DNA from: Thermomonospora echinospora
GTDB taxonomy: Bacteria; Actinomycetota; Actinomycetes; Streptosporangiales; Streptosporangiaceae
Reading direction: 5' to 3'
Assembly: GCF_900108175.1 (NCBI RefSeq)
Contig: NZ_FNVO01000002.1
Location: 311,051 to 375,050, forward strand
DNA: 64,000 nucleotides
Shown here: positions 59,335-64,000 of the stretch, one piece after another
Position numbering within the stretch: position 1 is the first letter of the stretch
Layout of the letters: each line of letters opens with the position of its first letter
Made by a program: the position numbers and the translations under genes
Notes under the pieces: model-generated
Told to the model about the DNA's origin: nothing
The model's input: only the letters and a program-made list of their open reading frames with translations
Databases searched by the model: none

Positions 59335-59910
59335 ATGGGTGTCAGTCTTGCCAAGGGCGGCAACGTGTCGCTGACCAAGGAGGCTCCGGGCCTGACGGCT
59401 GTCACGGTCGGCCTGGGCTGGGACGTGCGGTCCACCACCGGCGCCGACTTCGACCTGGACGCCAGCGCGCTGCTGGTGGACGAGTCCGGCCGGGTGCTGT
59501 CGGACCAGCACTTCGTGTTCTTCAACAACCTGCGCAGCCCCGACGGCTCGGTCGAGCACACCGGCGACAACCTCACCGGTGAGGGCGAGGGCGACGACGA
59601 GCAGATCAAGGTCAACCTGAGCGCCGTCCCGGCCGAGGCCGCCAAGATCGTCTTCCCGGTCTCCATCCACGATGCCGACAGCCGGGGCCAGTCCTTCGGG
59701 CAGGTCCGCAACGCCTTCATCCGCGTGGTCAACCAGGCCGACAACTCCGAGCTGGCCCGCTACGACCTGACCGAGGACGCCTCCACCGAGACCGCCATGG
59801 TCTTCGGTGAGCTCTACCGCCACGGCAGCGAGTGGAAGTTCCGCGCCATCGGCCAGGGCTACGCCTCCGGCCTGGCCGGCGTCGCCAAGGACTTCGGCGT
59901 CAACGTCTGA
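59335..59910 (+). CDS. TerD-family stress protein
   Basis: A 191-aa TerD-domain protein. [20 protein letters not shown] is the N-terminal signature, [20 protein letters not shown] the second, and [20 protein letters not shown] the third, with Ca-binding acidic residues. [20 protein letters not shown] closes the beta-sandwich. Such proteins belong to tellurite/general stress systems in actinomycetes. Only one copy is seen and no terZABCEF partners are adjacent. ATG 59335 with AGGAGAACCCC. Confidence 0.95.
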   Translation: MGVSLAKGGNVSLTKEAPGLTAVTVGLGWDVRSTTGADFDLDASALLVDESGRVLSDQHFVFFNNLRSPDGSVEHTGDNLTGEGEGDDEQIKVNLSAVPAEAAKIVFPVSIHDADSRGQSFGQVRNAFIRVVNQADNSELARYDLTEDASTETAMVFGELYRHGSEWKFRAIGQGYASGLAGVAKDFGVNV

Positions 59911-59997
59911 TCGCCCGAACGTCCACCCGGACCCATCGAGGCCGTGCGTACCGACCCGGCGCGCACGGCCTCAGCCGTTTCCGCCACGAGCGCGCCC

Positions 59998-60180
59998 CAC
60001 GGACCGCCCGTAGGCATTTGCGGAACAGGAGTGCCGCGCCCCCTCGGCCGCAACCCGGCCACCTGGAAGCACTCCACCCGCAGGCGTTCGCGGGACACGG
60101 ATGCTGCGCGTCCTTCGGCCGCAGCCCGGTCACCCAGATCATGCTCATCCCCACGCGTTCGCGGGGTGCGGGTGTCGTGT
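59998..60180. repeat. Degenerate 70-bp tandem repeat after the TerD gene
   Basis: Units with CCGTAGGCATTTGCGGA (about 60008), CCGCAGGCGTTCGCGGG (about 60078) and CCCACGCGTTCGCGGGG (about 60150) recur every 70-71 bp. They are joined by related linkers (CTCGGCCGCAACCCGGCCACC and TTCGGCCGCAGCCCGGTCACC, each quoted only in part). The repeats sit between convergent genes and hold no gene. Confidence 0.7.
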
Positions 60181-60187
60181 GGCCGGG

Positions 60188-60817
60188 TCAGAAGGCGGAG
60201 ATGCTGGTGGGGGCGCGTTCGGCTCGGCTGAGGGCGCGCAGGACGGCGGTCGGGCCGTGGCGCTGGACGGCCAGCCGGGTGAGCAGGTCGGTGACGCGCT
60301 CGACGGCCTGCGGGGGCAGGGACGGGGTCGGGACGCCGACGCTCACCGCCAGGTCGTCGGAGTGCACCGCCAGCTCCATCACGCGGGTGACCAGCACGTC
60401 CTCCAGCCGTAGCGCCCACGCGTACCGGTTGATGCTCAGCGGCCGGTCGGCGGGCAGCGCGGGCAGCAGGTCACGCAGCTCGGCCAGCGCGGCGTCGGCC
60501 CGTCCCACCAGGGCCTGCGGGCCCTCGGCCGCCGACTGCTCACCGCCCTCGCGGATCGCGACGTTGGCCTCGGCGTCGAGGTCGGCGCCCAGCCAGCTCA
60601 CCCGGGAGTAGTGGTCGAGCAGCCCGATGACCTCATGGTCCGGCCAGGGCGCGGCCAGCCCGGCCCGCACGCTGAAGATCTGGGTGGCCAGGTGCTCGGC
60701 CAGGCCGCCGACGGTGAAGCCCGCCAGCGCGCTCGGCGCCCGCCACGCGCCGGCCACCGCAGGATCGCTCAGCAGCGTCAGGGCCGACGCCGCGACTTCC
60801 AGATACGTCTGCGACAT
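60188..60817 (-). CDS. Mycothiol-type maleylpyruvate isomerase N-terminal-like protein
   Basis: A 209-aa DinB-like protein. TVGGLAEHLATQIFSVRAG has a first His, and RVMELAVHSDDLAVSVG a second His/Asp group, giving the metal site. The N-terminal VAASALTLLSDPAV helix and a C-terminal HTH-like segment (VERVTDLLTRLAVQRHG) follow. ATG 60817 is taken (MSQTYLEV); GTG 60832 would add 5 residues. Its chemistry is unknown. It is the third DinB/mycothiol-type gene in this window. Confidence 0.82.
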   Translation of the reverse strand: MSQTYLEVAASALTLLSDPAVAGAWRAPSALAGFTVGGLAEHLATQIFSVRAGLAAPWPDHEVIGLLDHYSRVSWLGADLDAEANVAIREGGEQSAAEGPQALVGRADAALAELRDLLPALPADRPLSINRYAWALRLEDVLVTRVMELAVHSDDLAVSVGVPTPSLPPQAVERVTDLLTRLAVQRHGPTAVLRALSRAERAPTSISAF

Positions 60818-60913
60818 GGGCTGCTCAGGCACGATCCGGCCTCCGATCGGCGATGCGTCCGTGATCCGGCGTACCACCCTACGCCCGGCGCTCCCGGCCG
60901 GACGGCCCGGAGA

Positions 60914-61744
60914 TCATCGCCGGGTTCTGGCGGGCTTGCGGGCCACGGCGCACACTGTGGCGAACTCGGGAGAGGCCGAGGGGGCGGACGGGTCGGGACG
61001 CCAGTGGGCGCACGGCACCACGCCGGGTTCCAGCAGTTCCAGCCCCTCGAAGAAGCGGGCCAGCCGGGTGCGGTCACGGGCCACGGTCGGAGTGCCACCC
61101 CGCTTCATGTACCGCCACATCGCCTCGTGCACGACGTCGCCGCGGACCTCGTCGGTGGGGTGCGCGATCGCCAGGTAGCTGCCCCGCGGGACGGCCTCCA
61201 CCAGGTGCCGTACGAGCCGGCCGGCCTCGGCGTCGTCGGTGATGTGGTTGAGGACGCCCAGCAGCATCAGCGCCACCGGCCGGGTCAGGTCGAGGGTCTC
61301 GGCGGCCCGTTCCAGGACGCCGTCGGGGTGGCGCAGGTCGGCCTCGACGTAGCGGGCGGCGCCCTGCGGGGTGCCGATCAGCAGGGACTGGGCGTGCGCG
61401 AGCACCAGCGGGTCGTTGTCCATGTAGACGACCCGGGACTCGGGGGCCAGGCGCTGGGCGATCTCATGGGTGTTGCCCGCGGTGGGCAGTCCCGCGCCGA
61501 TGTCGAGGAACTGGCGGACGCCCCGTTCGACGACCAGATGCCGTACGCAGCGGCCCAGGAAGGCGCGGTCGGCGCGGGCCGAATCCACGACGCCGGGGAT
61601 GATGCGGGCCATGGCGTCCCCGGCCTCCTTGTCGGCCGGATAGTAGTCTCTGCCGCCCAGCCAGTAGTTCCAGATCCGGGCCGAGTGCGGCCTGTCGAGG
61701 CTGGACTCGCCGGGCCCACTGGGGCTGCTCATCATGATGCTCAT
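60914..61744 (-). CDS. SAM-dependent methyltransferase, DUF574/Methyltransf_19 family
   Basis: A 276-aa protein with the family opening HSARIWNYWLGGRDYYPADK, the SAM motif QFLDIGAGLPTAGNTHEIAQ, YMDNDPLVLAHAQSLL (acidic loop binding the SAM ribose) and VALMLLGVLNHI. This family is abundant in actinobacteria and mostly of unknown substrate. ATG 61744 is chosen; ATG 61735 is also in frame. It stands as a single-gene unit. Confidence 0.92.
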   Translation of the reverse strand: MSIMMSSPSGPGESSLDRPHSARIWNYWLGGRDYYPADKEAGDAMARIIPGVVDSARADRAFLGRCVRHLVVERGVRQFLDIGAGLPTAGNTHEIAQRLAPESRVVYMDNDPLVLAHAQSLLIGTPQGAARYVEADLRHPDGVLERAAETLDLTRPVALMLLGVLNHITDDAEAGRLVRHLVEAVPRGSYLAIAHPTDEVRGDVVHEAMWRYMKRGGTPTVARDRTRLARFFEGLELLEPGVVPCAHWRPDPSAPSASPEFATVCAVARKPARTRR

Positions 61745-61848
61745 GTCTGGTACCACCCGTATCGCGCGTCGCACCGGTTGCGAAGAGAGTAGTCGCCCGG
61801 CCCGGTGTTCGCCGAGCCTGCGCCGTCCGTCCCGGGCGGCGCCGGGAC

Positions 61849-63249
61849 TCAGCCGGAGCGGCCGCCGTCCTCCCGCAGGGCGCCGAGGACGCCCATCAGC
61901 TCGGCCAGCAGCCCGCCCAGCCGGCTGGTGTCGGCGCCGCCGATGGTGACGTTGCGCATCTCGTTCGGCCTGGGCAACCGCTGGACGATCTCCGGCAGCG
62001 CGGAGACCAGGTCGGCCTGGATGGCGGCCGGGGTGCGCTCGTTGTCGATCGCCGCGCGCAGCCGGGTGGCCTCCAACTCCAGCAGCGCCCGCTGGTGGGC
62101 GGCCTCGGCCCGGGAGGCCTCCAGCGCCAGCTCGCCGTCCTGTTCCAGCCGCTTGAGCCGCTGCTCCTGCTCGATCCGCAGCCGGTCGGTCTCGGTCTGC
62201 TCGGCCTGCCGCCGGCGGACCAGCTCCAGCGAGTGGATCGCGGTCTCCAGCTCCAGATCCTCCACCTGCCGGCGGTCGTCGTGCTCGCGATGGGTGCGGC
62301 GCAGCCGTTCGGCCGACTCGGTGTCGAAGCGCTCGGCGTCGTTGCGGGCGCGCAGCATCTCCAGCTCGCGGGCGTGCTCGATGCGCCGGGTCTCGCGCAG
62401 CCGCTCGGCGGACATCTCCCGCTCGGAGATGACCTCCTCGGCCTGCAGCTCGGCCAGCCGGGCCAGCTTGCCCTGCTCGCTGCGGAACGGCTTTTGCAGG
62501 TTCTCCCACAGCCGGGACGAGCTGACCACGGCCTCCTTGATCTGCACGGTGACGATGCGCAGGCCCAGGCCCTGGTCGCTGTTGTTCTGGCCCTCGGCCA
62601 CCGCGCGCAGCCGGGCGGTCAGCTCCTCGATGATGGGCTGCTTGTCGCTGAGCACGTCGTGCACGCTCATCGTGGCGACCTTGTCCTTGATGGCGGCCTC
62701 GGCCTGCTCCCGCAACTGCAGGTTGACCAGCCGCATCGGGTCCTCGTGGTCGCTGAAGTCCAGCTTGCGGTAGGCGGTCGCGAAGTCCTGGATGATCCAC
62801 TGGACATAGCCCTGCACCAGTACGCCCTGCAGTTCCCGGCAGATGCAGTAGGCGTTGATCAGGATCGTCTGGGTGGCGCCCGGCACCACCAGGTAGGAGT
62901 CGGTGGCCGGGTTGTAGCGGAAGGAGACCCCCAGGCCCAGGTGCAGCGGCTCGGCGCGCCCCCGCCGGGTGTGCACGACGAACGCGTTGGGCGGCACGAT
63001 CACCGTCTTCCAGCGCCAGAAGCCGCTGATCCGCACGTCGATCGCTGCGTTGGCGGCCTGCTCCGCGCGGGCCCCGCCCAGCGCCCGCTCCCGCTTGGCC
63101 AGCGGTCCCGGCGCCGGCGCCGACGCCGGCGCACCCGCCCAGGCCGGTGCGGGCGGTGCGCCCGGCCGCCGGGACCGCAGGTCGTCCTCCAGTACGGCCT
63201 GCTGCGCGACCACTTGCTCGAGGTAGCTGTTGCCTTTCTCGGCGGACAT
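61849..63249 (-). CDS. SPFH/Band-7 (flotillin-like) protein
   Basis: A 466-aa protein. A low-complexity Ala/Pro N-terminal part runs to residue 50. The SPFH core is at about residues 75-270 (NAFVVHTRRGRAEPLHLGLG, YLVVPGATQTILINAYCICR, LQLREQAEAAIKDKVATMSV). A long charged coiled coil follows to about 400 (REMSAERLRETRRIEHAREL, EHDDRRQVEDLELETAIHSL). No N-terminal TM helix is present, so it would assemble on the membrane as a peripheral scaffold. ATG 63249. Confidence 0.9.
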   Translation of the reverse strand: MSAEKGNSYLEQVVAQQAVLEDDLRSRRPGAPPAPAWAGAPASAPAPGPLAKRERALGGARAEQAANAAIDVRISGFWRWKTVIVPPNAFVVHTRRGRAEPLHLGLGVSFRYNPATDSYLVVPGATQTILINAYCICRELQGVLVQGYVQWIIQDFATAYRKLDFSDHEDPMRLVNLQLREQAEAAIKDKVATMSVHDVLSDKQPIIEELTARLRAVAEGQNNSDQGLGLRIVTVQIKEAVVSSSRLWENLQKPFRSEQGKLARLAELQAEEVISEREMSAERLRETRRIEHARELEMLRARNDAERFDTESAERLRRTHREHDDRRQVEDLELETAIHSLELVRRRQAEQTETDRLRIEQEQRLKRLEQDGELALEASRAEAAHQRALLELEATRLRAAIDNERTPAAIQADLVSALPEIVQRLPRPNEMRNVTIGGADTSRLGGLLAELMGVLGALREDGGRSG

Positions 63250-63639
63250 CGCGCCTCCCGGACTACTGTGTCACCCGGGGTTTCCCCGGGACGGCGATGG
63301 CAGCGATTCTGACGTACCGCGACTAACACCCGCAACCGGGTTCCGAATTTGCTTCCACGGAAATTCCGCACGACAAATGAACGGCCGGAGAAAACGACGA
63401 CCGGCCAGCGGAGCGGAAATCACCGGATGACGCGCCGCGGCCCGCCCCGTTCCGCCCGCGTGACGCACGTCACCCATGGGCCCGCCGGTGCCGCCGCGGC
63501 CCGAGCCTTGATCACCAAAGTGGGCCGTGTGATACTGCGAGGCAAAGGAGCCGGCCAGACACACGATCCCGGCACCGCCGACAACGGCCCGCCGACCGCC
63601 ACCCGTGCGACACGGACTCTTTCGAAAAAGGAGAGCGAA
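63250..63639. other. Non-coding region with a Crp-like site
   Basis: I see no gene in these 390 bp. The inverted repeat GTGAC-GCAC-GTCAC at 63460-63473 contains GTGA-N6-TCAC, the core of the actinobacterial Crp site. It is 167 bp upstream of the gene at 63640. AAAAAGGAGAG at 63626-63636 is that gene's ribosome site. Confidence 0.5.
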
Positions 63640-64000
63640 ATGGCAGTACGAGCGGCCGAGCCCTCTCCGCTCAGCCTGTCGATGGCGGGCCCGGCCGCCG
63701 AGGCCGCCGCCCGGATCTGCACGGTGGCCGGAAAACTGCAGCGCCGCATGCGGTTGTGGGCCGCGGAATTTCCCGCCCCCTACGACCCCGACTCGTTCGA
63801 CCCCGGGCTGTACAGCATGCTCGCGCTGGCCGCCGCCTTCAGCGAGCCGCGGCGCACCGTGGATGAACTCCAGCCCGCGGGCCGCGTGCGCCTGTGGACG
63901 CTGGGCCTGGCCCGGTGCGCCGCGCGGGCGGCGTCCGAGTCCGAGGTACGGCGGATCGCCGAGCACTGCGCGGCCGTGGCCGACGGCGCCGCTCCCGCAC
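63640..64000 (+). CDS. Incomplete gene, possible terpene synthase-like protein
   Basis: The first 120 residues of a protein that runs off the window. ATG 63640 has AAAGGAGAGCGAA upstream. The visible part is helical: MAGPAAEAAARICTVAGKLQ, RRMRLWAAEFPAPYDPDSFD, then SMLALAAAFSEPRRTVDELQ and RVRLWTLGLARCAARAAS. The order of helices and RVRLWTLGL resemble the N-terminal part of bacterial class I terpene synthase-like proteins. The aspartate-rich DDxxD motif is not seen in this part, and the family assignment is weak. The C-terminus would settle it. Confidence 0.6.
   Translation, partial: MAVRAAEPSPLSLSMAGPAAEAAARICTVAGKLQRRMRLWAAEFPAPYDPDSFDPGLYSMLALAAAFSEPRRTVDELQPAGRVRLWTLGLARCAARAASESEVRRIAEHCAAVADGAAPA

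Noticed and set aside
60060-60180. Second CRISPR array of type I-E character
   Set aside because: The 70-bp period is too long and the would-be spacers are similar to one another, so it is an ordinary degenerate tandem repeat.
1-64000. tRNA, rRNA, insertion sequence, prophage or attachment site
   Set aside because: I found no cloverleaf-like tRNA, no rRNA sequence, no transposase or integrase motif and no flanking att repeats, though a careful tRNA scan was not possible by eye.

Overview
The window is GC-rich, high-G+C actinobacterial chromosome. Filamentous Thermomonosporaceae or Streptosporangiaceae (Actinomadura-like) fit best, judging from XRE/DUF397 cassettes, mycothiol-dependent DinB-fold enzymes, DUF574 methyltransferases, an AfsA homologue and type II polyketide synthase (PKS) genes. 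Most genes are packed with ATGA/GTGA overlaps, and many starts are GTG or TTG.

Region 1 (1-24875) is a natural-product gene cluster, cut off at the left edge. Positions 1-4187 hold aromatic type II PKS tailoring genes: an ACP end, a C9-type ketoreductase, a didomain aromatase/cyclase, an FAD hydroxylase and a second SDR. An exporter, a TetR regulator, a phosphopantetheinyl transferase and a MerR regulator follow. A leftward operon (8495-13963) encodes an AfsA-type butenolide synthase, a HAD phosphatase, a SnoaL-like protein, a malonyl-CoA:ACP transacylase, a membrane protein and a Tat-exported beta-propeller. A rightward operon (14196-24875) looks like a highly reducing type II PKS. It has two ACPs, two KS/CLF pairs, a FabG-like KR, a two-subunit HadA/HadB-like dehydratase, a type II thioesterase, a DsbA-fold putative isomerase, an exporter, a 41-residue peptide and a LuxR regulator. 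Aromatic and polyene assembly lines side by side suggest a hybrid product, or two products made together. GtrA and two glycosyltransferase genes (GT2, GT39-like) follow.

Region 2 (27892-34708) holds a TetR/MMPL pair, a small orphan CRISPR array without cas genes, a truncated P-loop gene, and an XRE/DUF397/HATPase block that includes a DUF397 protein with three tandem core motifs.

Region 3 (34802-42558) holds proS, a CBS-domain protein and a formate dehydrogenase operon. The catalytic subunit contains an in-frame TGA followed at the canonical distance by a GGUCU-loop hairpin, so it is read here as a selenoprotein. A 28-bp tandem array of palindromes lies between the CBS and formate dehydrogenase genes.

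Region 4 (42646-64000) is ordinary accessory and stress content: ECF sigma factors (a SnoaL-tailed one and an ECF42/DGPF pair), MerR, mycothiol-type enzymes, a lone atpB-like gene, a PolX fragment, PucR, a phytoene-desaturase-like oxidoreductase, a secreted M15-like peptidase, CPBP, LLM, AHSA1/ArsR, TerD, a DUF574 methyltransferase and an SPFH protein. An incomplete gene, possibly terpene-synthase-like, runs off the right edge.

A window-wide oddity is that several convergent gene ends carry tandem duplications spanning or adjoining stop codons (near 8410, 24862, 27892, 42556, 49034 and 60000), with periods of 9, 31, 9, 75, 75 and about 70 bp.
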